In this document: one piece after another, positions 24,780-33,258 of the stretch
How positions within the stretch are numbered: the stretch's first letter is position 1
How the letters are laid out: each line of letters starts with the position of its first letter
Assembly: GCF_020510625.1 (NCBI RefSeq)
Contig: NZ_CP075191.1
Coordinates: 1,092,001-1,156,000, forward strand
From: Ferribacterium limneticum
GTDB taxonomy: Bacteria; Pseudomonadota; Gammaproteobacteria; Burkholderiales; Rhodocyclaceae
Reading direction: 5' to 3'
DNA: 64,000 bases
Made by a program: the position numbers and the translations under genes
The notes under the pieces: model-generated
Databases searched by the model: none
Told to the model about the DNA's origin: nothing
What the model saw: the letters and a program-made list of their open reading frames with translations, nothing else

Positions 24780-26129
24780 ATGGGTGACATCGTGAAACAA
24801 CCGGGGCGTCTACGGCCCGCACCGGAGAATTTTTTGTCGGATGAGCAGGTCAAGGCCGTTGCTGCCGGGCGGCGTGACTTCCTGCGCAAGAGTCTGTTCG
24901 CAGCGGGGGCCGCGATGGCCGCGCCGCTGGCGGCGCGTGCCGCCAGCGAGGGCGATGTCAATATTCTCGAAAACCCGGCCTGGACGACGTCACTTGGCCT
25001 GCCGGTAGCGACCAACCCGTACGGCATGCCGTCGAAGTACGAGAGCCAGTTGCTGCGCCGCGAGTCGCCGGGTCTGGCCCGCGTTGGCGGTGCCTCGGTT
25101 TCGTTTGCGCCGCTGCAGGGCCTGTTCGGCATCATCACGCCGTCCGGCCTGCACTTCGAGCGCCATCACCAGGGCTGGCATGACATCGATCCGTCCAAGC
25201 ACCGCCTGATGGTCAATGGTTCCGATGATTCCCTGCTCAAGAAGGCCAAGGTTTATACGCTCGACGAATTGATGCGCCTGCCGTCGGTGTCGCGCATCCA
25301 CTTCATCGAGTGCGGTGCCAATACCGGCCTCGAATGGGGCAATGTCGCTGTGCCGACCGTGCAATACACGCATGGCATGCTCTCCTGTTCTGAATTCACC
25401 GGCGTGCCGCTCAAGGTGTTGCTGGAAGACTGCGGCGTCGATTACAAGAAGGCGCGTTACGTGCTGGCCGAGGGGGCCGATGGCTCTTCGATGACCCGCA
25501 CCATCCCGATGGAAATGGTCGAGTCGGGCGAGGTGTTCGTCGCCTACGGCCAGAACGGCGAAATGCTGCGTCCCGAAAACGGTTACCCACTGCGCCTTGT
25601 CGTGCCGGGCGTGCAGGGTGTGTCGTGGGTCAAGTGGCTGCGCCGCATCGAAGTCGGTGACAAGCCGTATGCGACCAAGGACGAGGCGGTGCATTACATC
25701 GACCTCCTGCCGAACGGCCAGCATCGCCAGTACAGCTCGATCCAGGAAGCGAAGTCAGTGATCACTACCCCGTCCGGCGGCCAGACGCTGCTCGACAAGG
25801 GCTTCTACAACGTCTCCGGTCTCGCCTGGTCTGGTCGCGGCAGGATCAAGCAGGTCGATGTCTCCTTCGACGGCGGCATCAACTGGCAGACAGCGCGTCT
25901 TGAAGGGCCGATCCAGAACAAGGCGCTAACCCGTTTCAACACCAACTGGGTGTGGGACGGCTCGCCGGCCATTCTGCAGTCGCGGGCCATCGACGAGACC
26001 GGTTTCGTCCAGCCGACCTATGGTCAGCTGCGCAAGGTGCGCGGTACCAAGTCGATTTATCACAACAACGCCATCCAGTCGTGGAAGATCATCGAAAGCG
26101 GGGAGGTCAGCAATGTTCAGGTTCTCTAA
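24780..26129 (+). CDS. soxC: Sulfane dehydrogenase molybdenum subunit SoxC
   Basis: 449 residues of the sulfite-oxidase fold. A twin-arginine signal (RRDFLRKSLF at about 38-47) is preceded by a 35-residue extension. The molybdenum-ligand Cys is in HFIECGANTG; PLKVLLEDCGV and a C-terminal dimerisation domain with GLAWSGRG follow. With SoxD it oxidises SoxY-bound sulfane sulfur, allowing full thiosulfate oxidation without stored sulfur. GGAGG precedes the start. Confidence 0.93.
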   Translation: MGDIVKQPGRLRPAPENFLSDEQVKAVAAGRRDFLRKSLFAAGAAMAAPLAARAASEGDVNILENPAWTTSLGLPVATNPYGMPSKYESQLLRRESPGLARVGGASVSFAPLQGLFGIITPSGLHFERHHQGWHDIDPSKHRLMVNGSDDSLLKKAKVYTLDELMRLPSVSRIHFIECGANTGLEWGNVAVPTVQYTHGMLSCSEFTGVPLKVLLEDCGVDYKKARYVLAEGADGSSMTRTIPMEMVESGEVFVAYGQNGEMLRPENGYPLRLVVPGVQGVSWVKWLRRIEVGDKPYATKDEAVHYIDLLPNGQHRQYSSIQEAKSVITTPSGGQTLLDKGFYNVSGLAWSGRGRIKQVDVSFDGGINWQTARLEGPIQNKALTRFNTNWVWDGSPAILQSRAIDETGFVQPTYGQLRKVRGTKSIYHNNAIQSWKIIESGEVSNVQVL

Positions 26130-27159
26130 ACCGCTTTTCGTTTTTGCGCTTTTTTCGGCGTCCACCGTGGCGGTGGGCTTCGAGAACTACAGCGGCGTCG
26201 GCCGGGCGGCAACGCCGGCCGAAGTGAAGGCCTGGGACATCGACGTGCGTCCGGACTTCAAGGGTCTGCCCAAGGGATCGGGCAATGTCGAGCGCGGCAA
26301 CGAGCTGTTCGAGGAAAAGTGCGCTTCCTGCCACGGTTCCTTTGGCGAGTCGAACGAAGTGTTCACGCCGCTCGCCGGCGGCACGACCAAGGACGACATC
26401 AAGACCGGCAACGTCAAGGGGCTGTCTTCAGGTGAGCTGCCACAGCGTACGACCTTCACCAAGGTGGCGACCATCTCTACGGTCTGGGACTACATCTACC
26501 GCGCCATGCCCTGGACGGCGCCGAAGTCGCTGAAGCCGGACGAGGTCTACGCCATCCTCGCCTACCTGCTCAACCTGCAGGAAATCGTGCCGGCTGACTT
26601 CGTGCTGTCCGACAAGAACATCGGCGACGTCCAGAAGCTGCTGCCCAACCGCAACGGCATGACCACCGACCACGGCATGTGGCCCGGTGCGCCGGCCAAG
26701 AAGGGCGGTATCGGCAACGGTGGCAAGCCGGATACGGCCAACAAGGCGTGCATGAAGAACTGCAAGCCGGAAGTGCTGATCGGTTCGACCCTGCCCGAGT
26801 ACGCCCGCACGGCGCACGGCGAACTGCGGGATCAGAACCGTTCGTTCGGTCCGGTCCGCGGCACCCAGACGCTCGGCCCCGAAGCCGCCAAAAAGGCGGC
26901 CGACGCCGGCACGCTGGATCTGGCGACGAAGAGCGGCTGCATGGCCTGTCACGGCATGAAGAGCAAGATCGTCGGCCCGGGCTACAGCGAAGTCGTCGCC
27001 CGTTACAAGGATCAGACCGATGCCGAATCGCGCCTGATCGCCAAGGTCAAGGCCGGTGGGCAGGGCGTCTGGGGATCGATCCCGATGCCGCCGAACGGTC
27101 ATATCAAGGATGAGGACATCACCACGCTGGTCAAGTGGATCCTCAACGGTTCCAAGTAA
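26113..27159 (+). CDS. soxD: Sulfane dehydrogenase dihaem cytochrome SoxD
   Basis: 348 residues from the ATG at 26113, overlapping soxC by 17 bases. Signal peptide 1-32, then haem motifs CASCH (about residue 74) and CMACH (about 276), one per domain. It accepts electrons from the SoxC molybdenum site. Full length. Confidence 0.92.
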   Translation: MFRFSKPLFVFALFSASTVAVGFENYSGVGRAATPAEVKAWDIDVRPDFKGLPKGSGNVERGNELFEEKCASCHGSFGESNEVFTPLAGGTTKDDIKTGNVKGLSSGELPQRTTFTKVATISTVWDYIYRAMPWTAPKSLKPDEVYAILAYLLNLQEIVPADFVLSDKNIGDVQKLLPNRNGMTTDHGMWPGAPAKKGGIGNGGKPDTANKACMKNCKPEVLIGSTLPEYARTAHGELRDQNRSFGPVRGTQTLGPEAAKKAADAGTLDLATKSGCMACHGMKSKIVGPGYSEVVARYKDQTDAESRLIAKVKAGGQGVWGSIPMPPNGHIKDEDITTLVKWILNGSK

Positions 27160-27184
27160 TCCCAATTTCTACAGAGGAGAAGTC

Positions 27185-27652
27185 ATGAACAATCAACGTC
27201 GCACCGTACTGAAATCCGGCTCCGGCGCCGCCCTGCTGGGCATGCTGGCCGCCGCCGGCCTTATCACCCCGGGCATGGCCCTGGCCGACTGGAACAAGGC
27301 CGCCTTCGACGCCAAGAGCATGGCCGACACGCTCAAGGCCCTCGGCGCCGGCACGCCGGCTGACAGCAAGGACGTTCAGGTCACCGGTCCGGACATCGCC
27401 GAAAACGGCGCCGTGGTGCCGGTTGGCGTCGCCTCGACGCTGCCGAATATCACCATGGTCGCCATCCTGATCGAGAAGAACCCGAACGCCCTAGCCGCTT
27501 CCTTCGTGCTGCCGGAAGGCACCGAAGCCAACGTCCAGACCCGCGTCAAGATGGGCCAGACCTCGAACATCTACGCGCTGGTCAAGTCGGACGGCAAGTT
27601 CTTCATGGCCACGAAAGAGATCAAGGTCACCCTGGGTGGCTGCGGCGGCTGA
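27185..27652 (+). CDS. soxY: Sulfur carrier subunit SoxY
   Basis: 155 residues from the ATG at 27185 with GAGGAG upstream. A twin-arginine-like signal (NNQRRTVLKSG) is followed by the SoxY immunoglobulin-like domain. The C-terminus ends in GGCGG, whose Cys carries the substrate as a swinging arm. It pairs with SoxZ, encoded 100 nt downstream beyond a heptamer-repeat hairpin. Confidence 0.95.
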   Translation: MNNQRRTVLKSGSGAALLGMLAAAGLITPGMALADWNKAAFDAKSMADTLKALGAGTPADSKDVQVTGPDIAENGAVVPVGVASTLPNITMVAILIEKNPNALAASFVLPEGTEANVQTRVKMGQTSNIYALVKSDGKFFMATKEIKVTLGGCGG

Positions 27653-27658
27653 GAAACA

Positions 27659-27740
27659 GTCGCTAGTTGCTAGTAATTAGTTATTAGCAACGACCACCCC
27701 GTGACCAATAGCTAGCGACTAACGACTAGCAACTAACATC
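27659..27740. repeat. Inverted array of 7-bp repeats, soxY-soxZ gap
   Basis: Left arm 27659-27692 is a run of heptamers GTCGCTA, GTTGCTA, GTAATTA, GTTATTA, GCAAC. Right arm 27713-27740 is the reverse-complement type TAGCGAC, TAACGAC, TAGCAAC, TAACATC. The arms can pair around a short GC-rich loop. The same unit recurs at 29615-29696. Confidence 0.85.
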
Positions 27741-27752
27741 TAGGAGCATCAA

Positions 27753-28064
27753 ATGGGCAATCCAATGAAAATCCGCGCCGCCAACAAGGACGGCGTTACC
27801 GAAGTGAAGGTTCTGGTCAGCCACGAAATGGAAACCGGCCAGCGCAAGGACGCGGCTGGCGCCATCGTGCCGGCCTGGTTCATCACCGAACTGGTTGCCA
27901 AACATGGCGACAAGCTCGTGCTGAGCAGCGAGTTCGGACCGTCCGTGTCGAAGAACCCGTACCTGGCTTTCAAGTTCAAGGGCGGTGCCAAGGGCGAGAA
28001 GGTTACGGTCAGCTGGAAGGACAACAAGGGCGACACCCGCTCCGACGAAGCTGTCATCAACTAA
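27753..28064 (+). CDS. soxZ: Sulfur-carrier partner SoxZ
   Basis: 103 residues, the family length, with no signal peptide (it is exported bound to SoxY). The fold is an immunoglobulin-like sandwich: PMKIRA at the start, KVLVSHEMETGQRKD and FKFKGGAKGEKVTVSW. AGGAGC lies before the start, just after the heptamer array. Confidence 0.95.
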   Translation: MGNPMKIRAANKDGVTEVKVLVSHEMETGQRKDAAGAIVPAWFITELVAKHGDKLVLSSEFGPSVSKNPYLAFKFKGGAKGEKVTVSWKDNKGDTRSDEAVIN

Positions 28065-28137
28065 TGCCTGAAAGCCGCGGCGAGGCGGCGCAGACCGCCG
28101 CCGCGGCTGCTGAATTTTTCCCCTGGAGGAGTAGTCA

Positions 28138-28953
28138 ATGATCCGACGTTTGATGAAAACGGTGGTCGGCACGGCAGTGCTTGCCGCTTTTGCTGGCGGA
28201 GCGTTTGCTCAGGACAGCAAGGTGGCCGACGAGCTCGCGAAATATCGCGAAGCGCTGGCCGACGGCAATCCGGCCGACCTGCTGGAAGTGAAGGGCGAGG
28301 GCCTGTGGGCTGAAAAGCGCGGCCCGAAGAATGCCTCGCTTGAGCAATGCGATCTTGGCCAGGGGCCGGGCAAGGTGGACGGCGCTTATGCCGCGCTGCC
28401 CAAGTATTTCAAGGACACCAACAAGGTGATGGACGTCGAGTCCCGCCTCGTGCATTGCATGATGACGCTGCAAGGCTTCACGCTAGCTGAGGCGACCAAG
28501 CAGTGGTACTCCAAGCCAGGCAAGGATTCCGACATCGAGGCGCTGGTCACCTTCATCGGCGCCAAGTCCAATGGCAAGCCGATCAACGCGCCGGCGACCC
28601 ACCCGGAAGAAGCCAGGATGGCCAAGATGGGCGAGTACATTTTCTACCGCCGTTCGGGGCCGCAGGATTTTTCCTGCTCGATCTGCCACGGTCAGGACGG
28701 CAAGCGGATTCGCTTGCAGGATCTGGGCAACCTGACGACCAAGGAAGGCGCCGGCGTCGCCATGAAGAACTGGCCGTCCTATCGCGTGTCGCAGGGGGCG
28801 GTGTGGACCATGCAGCGTCGTCTGATCGACTGCATGCGCCAGGCCCGCTGGCCTGAGCCCGAGTATCTGGCTGATTCGATCATCGCGCTGGAAACCTATC
28901 TGCAAAAAACTGCAACCGGCACCGTGATGGAAACGCCGGGCATCAAACGGTGA
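28138..28953 (+). CDS. soxA: SoxA, haem subunit of the SoxAX c-type cytochrome
   Basis: 271 residues with a signal peptide (1-24). Only one haem motif is present, CSICH at about residue 180; the N-terminal domain has two lone Cys (EQCDLG, VHCMMT) that probably form a disulfide instead of binding haem. The active-site Cys is in LIDCMRQARWPEP near residue 230. SoxAX joins thiosulfate to the SoxY Cys. The single haem marks the monohaem SoxA type. GGAGGAG precedes the start. Confidence 0.92.
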   Translation: MIRRLMKTVVGTAVLAAFAGGAFAQDSKVADELAKYREALADGNPADLLEVKGEGLWAEKRGPKNASLEQCDLGQGPGKVDGAYAALPKYFKDTNKVMDVESRLVHCMMTLQGFTLAEATKQWYSKPGKDSDIEALVTFIGAKSNGKPINAPATHPEEARMAKMGEYIFYRRSGPQDFSCSICHGQDGKRIRLQDLGNLTTKEGAGVAMKNWPSYRVSQGAVWTMQRRLIDCMRQARWPEPEYLADSIIALETYLQKTATGTVMETPGIKR

Positions 28954-28967
28954 AAAAGGGGACGATC

Positions 28968-29615
28968 ATGAATTTCAAATTTGCCCTTTTTTTCGGGTTG
29001 AGCCTGGCCATTGCTGCCCCGGCCATTGCGCAGAAAGCTGTTGAAGCACCGGGCGGAAAATACGCCAAGGACGCCGAGCAGATGTTCCGCACCTCCTTCA
29101 AGGCCGAAAATCCGAAATACTGGATGACGCGTCTGGAGCAGGACGAAACGATGAAGACCTGCCAGCAATACCGCGACAACCCGCCGCGCAAGATCGGCGA
29201 GAAGCTGGAAAAGCTGAATGCCGCGACCATCCGCTACCCGGTCGAAGGCAAACTGATCGGCGACTGGAAGGAAGGCGAGAAGCTTGCTGCCGTCGGCACC
29301 GGCGGTCACATTGGTTTCATCCAGCCCGATCCGGCCGGCCGCGTGCGTGGCGGCAACTGCTACGCCTGCCACGAGCTGGCCAAGAAAGAAATCGCCTACG
29401 GCACCATCGGCCCCAGCCTGCGTAACTTCGGCAAGGTGCGCGGCAAGGACGAGGACACGATCAAGTACGTCTACGACAAGATCTACAACTCGAACGCCTT
29501 CACGGCCTGTACCAACATGCCGCGTTTCGGCCTGCACAGCTGGCTGACCCCGGAGCAGATCACCCACATCGTGGCCTTCCTGATCGATCCGGAATCGCCG
29601 GTGAATAAGGACTAG
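28968..29615 (+). CDS. soxX: SoxX, monohaem subunit of SoxAX
   Basis: 215 residues from the ATG at 28968 (AGGGG upstream); a GTG at 28950 overlaps the soxA stop and is an alternative. Signal peptide 1-21. One haem motif CYACH near 133 and a likely Met ligand in TNMPRFG. It has a ~100-residue N-terminal extension compared with short SoxX forms. Its TAG stop lies within the first unit of the second heptamer array. Confidence 0.9.
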   Translation: MNFKFALFFGLSLAIAAPAIAQKAVEAPGGKYAKDAEQMFRTSFKAENPKYWMTRLEQDETMKTCQQYRDNPPRKIGEKLEKLNAATIRYPVEGKLIGDWKEGEKLAAVGTGGHIGFIQPDPAGRVRGGNCYACHELAKKEIAYGTIGPSLRNFGKVRGKDEDTIKYVYDKIYNSNAFTACTNMPRFGLHSWLTPEQITHIVAFLIDPESPVNKD

Positions 29616-29696
29616 TTGCTAGTGGTTAGTCGGTAGTTGTTAGCAAACAGCAATTACCGACTTTCAGCTAATAACTAACGACTAACAACTACGGAC
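29615..29696. repeat. Inverted array of 7-bp repeats, soxX-soxB gap
   Basis: Left arm 29615-29648: GTTGCTA, GTGGTTA, GTCGGTA, GTTGTTA, GCAAACA. Right arm 29669-29696: TAATAAC, TAACGAC, TAACAAC, TACGGAC. A TACCGAC at 29655-29661 complements the third left unit. The design matches 27659-27740 although the units differ. Confidence 0.85.
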
Positions 29697-29704
29697 TAAA
29701 AAAC

Positions 29705-31426
29705 ATGAGCATGAATCGCCGCGAATTCCTGCAGGTCATGGCCGTCGCCGCTGCCGGTGGCATGAGCCTGCACAGCGACCTGGCGCTGGCCGAAAAGGGC
29801 GCCGCCAAACTTTATGACCTGCCCAAATTCGGCAATGTCAGCCTGTTGCACATCACCGACTGCCATGCCCAGTTGCTGCCGATCTACTTCCGTGAACCGA
29901 ACGTCAATCTCGGCTTTGGCGACCAGTTCGGCAAGGTGCCGCACCTCGTTGGCGACAACCTGCTCAAGCACTTCGGCTTCAAGCCGAACAGCATCGAGGC
30001 GCACGCCTACACCTATCTGAATTTCGAAAAAGCCGCCGAGACCTACGGCAAGGTCGGCGGCTTCGCCCACCTGGCGACGCTGGTCAAGCGCATGAAGGCG
30101 ACCCGCCCGGGCGCCCTGCTGCTCGACGGCGGCGACACCTGGCAGGGTTCCGGCACGGCGCTGTGGACCAACGCCCAGGACATGGTCGACGCCTGCAAGG
30201 CGCTCGGCGTCAACATCATGACCCTGCACTGGGAATCGACCGTCGGCGAGACCCGCCTCAAGGAAATCGAGGAAAAGGACTTCGCCGGCCACGTAGACAT
30301 CGTCGCCCAGAACGTCAAAACGACGGACTTCGGCGACCCGGTCTTCAAGCCCTTCGTCATGAAGAATATCAACGGCGTGCCGGTCGCCATCATCGGCCAG
30401 GCTTTCCCCTACACGCCGATCGCCAACCCGCGCTGGCAGACGCCGAACTGGAGCTTCGGCATCCAGGAAGAGAACATGCAGAAGACCGTCGACGAAGCCC
30501 GCGCCGCTGGCGCCCAGGTTGTCGTCGTGTTGTCGCACAACGGCATGGATGTCGATTTGAAGATGGCGTCGCGCGTCAAAGGCATCGACGCCATCCTCGG
30601 CGGCCACACCCATGACGGCATGCCGGCCCCAGTCGTTGTCAAGAATGCCGGCGGCCAGACCCTGGTCACCAACGCCGGCTCGAACGGCAAATATCTTGGC
30701 GTGCTTGATTTCGACGTCAAGAACGGCAAGATCGCCGACTTCCGCTACAAGCTGCTCCCCGTCTTCGCCAACCTGCTGCCGGCGGACAAAGACATGCAGG
30801 CCCTGATCGACAAGGCACGCGCGCCCTACCTGTCGAAACTGAACGAGAAGCTGGCCATCTCGGAAGGCACGCTGTACCGCCGCGGCAACTTCAACGGCAC
30901 CTTCGACCAGGTCATCCTCGATGCCCTGATGAAAGTGAAGGATGCCGAAATCGCCTTCTCGCCGGGCTTCCGCTGGGGCACCTCGCTGCTGCCCGGCCAG
31001 CCCATCCTGATGGAACACGTGCTCGACCAGACCGCCATCACCTACCCGTGGACGACGGTGACCAACATGAGCGGCGAGATGATCAAGACCGTGCTCGAAG
31101 ACGTCTGCGACAACCTGTTCAATCCCGACCCGTACTACCAGCAGGGCGGCGACATGGTGCGCGTCGGCGGCCTGCAATGGACCTGCGATCCGACGGCGAA
31201 AATGGGCCAACGCATCCAGAACATGATGCTCAAGAGCCAGTTGATCGATCCGAAGAAGACCTACAAGGTGGCCGGCTGGGCACCCGTTTCCGAGGAAGCC
31301 AAGAATTCCGGCGAGCCGATCTGGGACGTTGTCGCTACCTATCTGCGCGACATCAAGACGGTCAAGCCGGTCAGCCTGAACCTGCCGACCCTGAAGGGTG
31401 CGGCCAACAACCCGGGGATTGCCTGA
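29705..31426 (+). CDS. soxB: Thiosulfohydrolase SoxB
   Basis: 573 residues. Twin-arginine-type signal (NRREFLQVM). The metallophosphoesterase core has HITDCHAQLLP, DGGDTWQGSG, LSHNGMDVD and GGHTHDGMP, supplying the two-manganese ligands; a 5'-nucleotidase C-terminal domain follows. It releases sulfate from SoxY-bound thiosulfonate. Start at 29705, with an in-frame ATG at 29711; neither has a strong ribosome site. Coupled to the next gene by a TGATG overlap. Confidence 0.95.
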   Translation: MSMNRREFLQVMAVAAAGGMSLHSDLALAEKGAAKLYDLPKFGNVSLLHITDCHAQLLPIYFREPNVNLGFGDQFGKVPHLVGDNLLKHFGFKPNSIEAHAYTYLNFEKAAETYGKVGGFAHLATLVKRMKATRPGALLLDGGDTWQGSGTALWTNAQDMVDACKALGVNIMTLHWESTVGETRLKEIEEKDFAGHVDIVAQNVKTTDFGDPVFKPFVMKNINGVPVAIIGQAFPYTPIANPRWQTPNWSFGIQEENMQKTVDEARAAGAQVVVVLSHNGMDVDLKMASRVKGIDAILGGHTHDGMPAPVVVKNAGGQTLVTNAGSNGKYLGVLDFDVKNGKIADFRYKLLPVFANLLPADKDMQALIDKARAPYLSKLNEKLAISEGTLYRRGNFNGTFDQVILDALMKVKDAEIAFSPGFRWGTSLLPGQPILMEHVLDQTAITYPWTTVTNMSGEMIKTVLEDVCDNLFNPDPYYQQGGDMVRVGGLQWTCDPTAKMGQRIQNMMLKSQLIDPKKTYKVAGWAPVSEEAKNSGEPIWDVVATYLRDIKTVKPVSLNLPTLKGAANNPGIA

Positions 31427-32046
31427 TGAACAAGCGCCTGTTTTTCAAGCACGCGCTGGCCGTTGGGCTGCTGGCTGCGTCGTCACTGAGCCTGGCGGCC
31501 GATTGGGCGCCAGGCAGTACGGACTGGGACAAGCTGCCGGAGGTCAAGAAGTCCAAACTTGGCCTTTACCTGACGCCGCAGCAAGCCTACGACATGAAGA
31601 AGGCCAACCCGAAAGGCGTTGCTTTCTTCGATGTCCGGACCCGGGCCGAAGCCATGTACGTCGGCTGGCCGAGCGATGCCGACGCGCTGGTACCTTTCGT
31701 CGAGCATCCGGAACTGATGACCGAATGGGACGACAAGCGCTTCATGTACAAGCTGGAGCCGAATCAGGACTTCGTGCCGGAGGCGGAGCGTCGTTTGAAG
31801 GAAATGGGGCTGGGTAAGGACGCCACCATCATCCTGATCTGCCGCTCCGGCGACCGTAGCTCGAAGGCGCAGGATCGCCTGCAGATGGCCGGTTACAGCA
31901 AGGTTTACAGCATTGCCGAGGGGGTTGAGGGCGACACCGTCAAGGACGGCCCGAAAGCGGGGCAGCGGGCAGTCAACGGCTGGAAGAACGCCAATTTGCC
32001 CTGGACCTACAAGCTGGACAAAGCAAAGATGTATTTCGCCAAGTAG
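31426..32046 (+). CDS. Periplasmic rhodanese-domain protein
   Basis: 206 residues from the ATG at 31426, overlapping the soxB stop. Signal peptide 1-24 (ending LAAD). The rhodanese domain has FFDVRTRAEA and the active-site loop LICRSGDRSS with catalytic Cys near residue 138. It would move sulfane sulfur. Being coupled to soxB, it is probably an accessory to thiosulfate oxidation. A terminator follows at 32067. Confidence 0.88.
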   Translation: MNKRLFFKHALAVGLLAASSLSLAADWAPGSTDWDKLPEVKKSKLGLYLTPQQAYDMKKANPKGVAFFDVRTRAEAMYVGWPSDADALVPFVEHPELMTEWDDKRFMYKLEPNQDFVPEAERRLKEMGLGKDATIILICRSGDRSSKAQDRLQMAGYSKVYSIAEGVEGDTVKDGPKAGQRAVNGWKNANLPWTYKLDKAKMYFAK

Positions 32047-32066
32047 GCCGCAAGTTCTGACTCAGG

Positions 32067-32100
32067 CCCCGCCGCAGTGATTCTGCTGGCGGGGTTTTTT
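32067..32100 (+). terminator. Intrinsic terminator of the sox operon
   Basis: CCCCGCC (32067-32073) pairs with GGCGGGG (32088-32094) around an inner GCAG/CTGC pairing, followed by at least six T. Confidence 0.85.
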
Positions 32101-32136
32101 TCGTCTCTTGTGCCGGTTCGGCGGCTGTTCTACGGC

Positions 32137-33219
32137 TCAGGGTTGAAAGGCACTCGCCATAGAGGCGGTGGCTTTCGGGCGATCGATCAGGCGGTTGGTC
32201 AGCCCGGCTCCCGCCCACATGCCGATCAGCGAAATCCAGGCGGTTAGCGCAAAGATGGCGGCGCCGGAGACGCCGGCACCGACGGCACAGCCGCCGGCCA
32301 GCATGCCGCCGAAGCCCATGCAGACGGCGCCTGCGATATAGCGGCGCATGCTGTGGCCGTCCTTGAAACCTTCCAGTTTCAATTCACGACCCCAAAGGGC
32401 GGCAAGGAATGAGCCGAGGACAACGCCCGGGACGAGGCCGATATCGAAGTCCCAGGGTTGCCCCGGCGGCGACAGCACCAGCATCAGCGTGTCGGCCGAT
32501 GGGCCGGTGAAACTCAGGCTCTGGACCGGGATGATCTCGAAGGATTGCGTACCAATCTGGTAGGTGACCAGCCAGGCCAGCCCGACCATGATGCCGACGC
32601 CGGTGGCGCCGAGGCATTCGCGGGCGCCCAGCCGGGCTCGCCTGGCGAAGTGGATGGCAGCAGCCAGCCAGATCAGGCCGAACAACAGCCCGCCGACATG
32701 CCCCATGTGCAGCGTGGCGAGGAGGTCTCGGGTGCCGCCGCCCTGAATGGTCCACCAGCTGGCAATCCAGGTTCGCACCGGGGAAAGCAGGCCGTTCAGT
32801 GAAGCCTGGGCGACCACCGCAAAAATCAGCCCGGTGAGCAAGGCGCGCAGATTGCCATTGGCGGCGAGGACCAGCATGCGCGACGAACAGCCGCGCGCCA
32901 GGATCATGCCGATGCCGAACAACAGCCCGCCGACCAAAGCGCCCGAAATGCTGCCGGTGGCGGCCAGTTGGCGGGCCTGCGAAACATCAAGCCAGCCTTG
33001 GGTGATGAACAGTTGCGTCGCAATGACTGCGGCGGAAAAAGCGAAGAGCCAGACGGCCAGCTTGCCGCTGCCTTCACGGTTCCAGAATTCGACGACGGCC
33101 GAGCGCAGGCAAAAACGCGAGCGCTGGGCAAACAGACCGAAGAGCAGACCGATCACCAGCCCGGCCAGGGTGACTGTCGTCTTGTCGCCGAGGGTTTCGA
33201 TCAGACTGCCCAGGTCCAT
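32137..33219 (-). CDS. YeeE/YedE-family (TsuA-like) sulfur-compound transporter
   Basis: 360 residues, nine or more hydrophobic segments. Three family Cys positions are conserved: RSRFCLRSAV, ARGCSSRMLV and AGGCAVGAGVSG. Members such as TsuA take up thiosulfate through a cysteine relay. It converges on the sox operon, so thiosulfate or a related sulfur species is the likely substrate. No TusA-like partner gene is adjacent. Confidence 0.85.
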   Translation of the reverse strand: MDLGSLIETLGDKTTVTLAGLVIGLLFGLFAQRSRFCLRSAVVEFWNREGSGKLAVWLFAFSAAVIATQLFITQGWLDVSQARQLAATGSISGALVGGLLFGIGMILARGCSSRMLVLAANGNLRALLTGLIFAVVAQASLNGLLSPVRTWIASWWTIQGGGTRDLLATLHMGHVGGLLFGLIWLAAAIHFARRARLGARECLGATGVGIMVGLAWLVTYQIGTQSFEIIPVQSLSFTGPSADTLMLVLSPPGQPWDFDIGLVPGVVLGSFLAALWGRELKLEGFKDGHSMRRYIAGAVCMGFGGMLAGGCAVGAGVSGAAIFALTAWISLIGMWAGAGLTNRLIDRPKATASMASAFQP

Positions 33220-33258
33220 GATTAATGCTTCAAAGGACCGCAGGCATGCCAGCCTGGA

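Noticed and set aside
27659..29696. Heptamer arrays considered as CRISPR-like or integron attC sites
   Set aside because: No spacers of constant length and no attC core (GTTRRRY with simple partner); they are contiguous 7-bp units in inverted arms.
29696..31210. 504-codon open frame on the minus strand
   Set aside because: It is fully antisense to soxB, which has clear catalytic motifs; the frame is open because of third-position GC bias, and the protein is His/Val/Asp-rich like other shadows.
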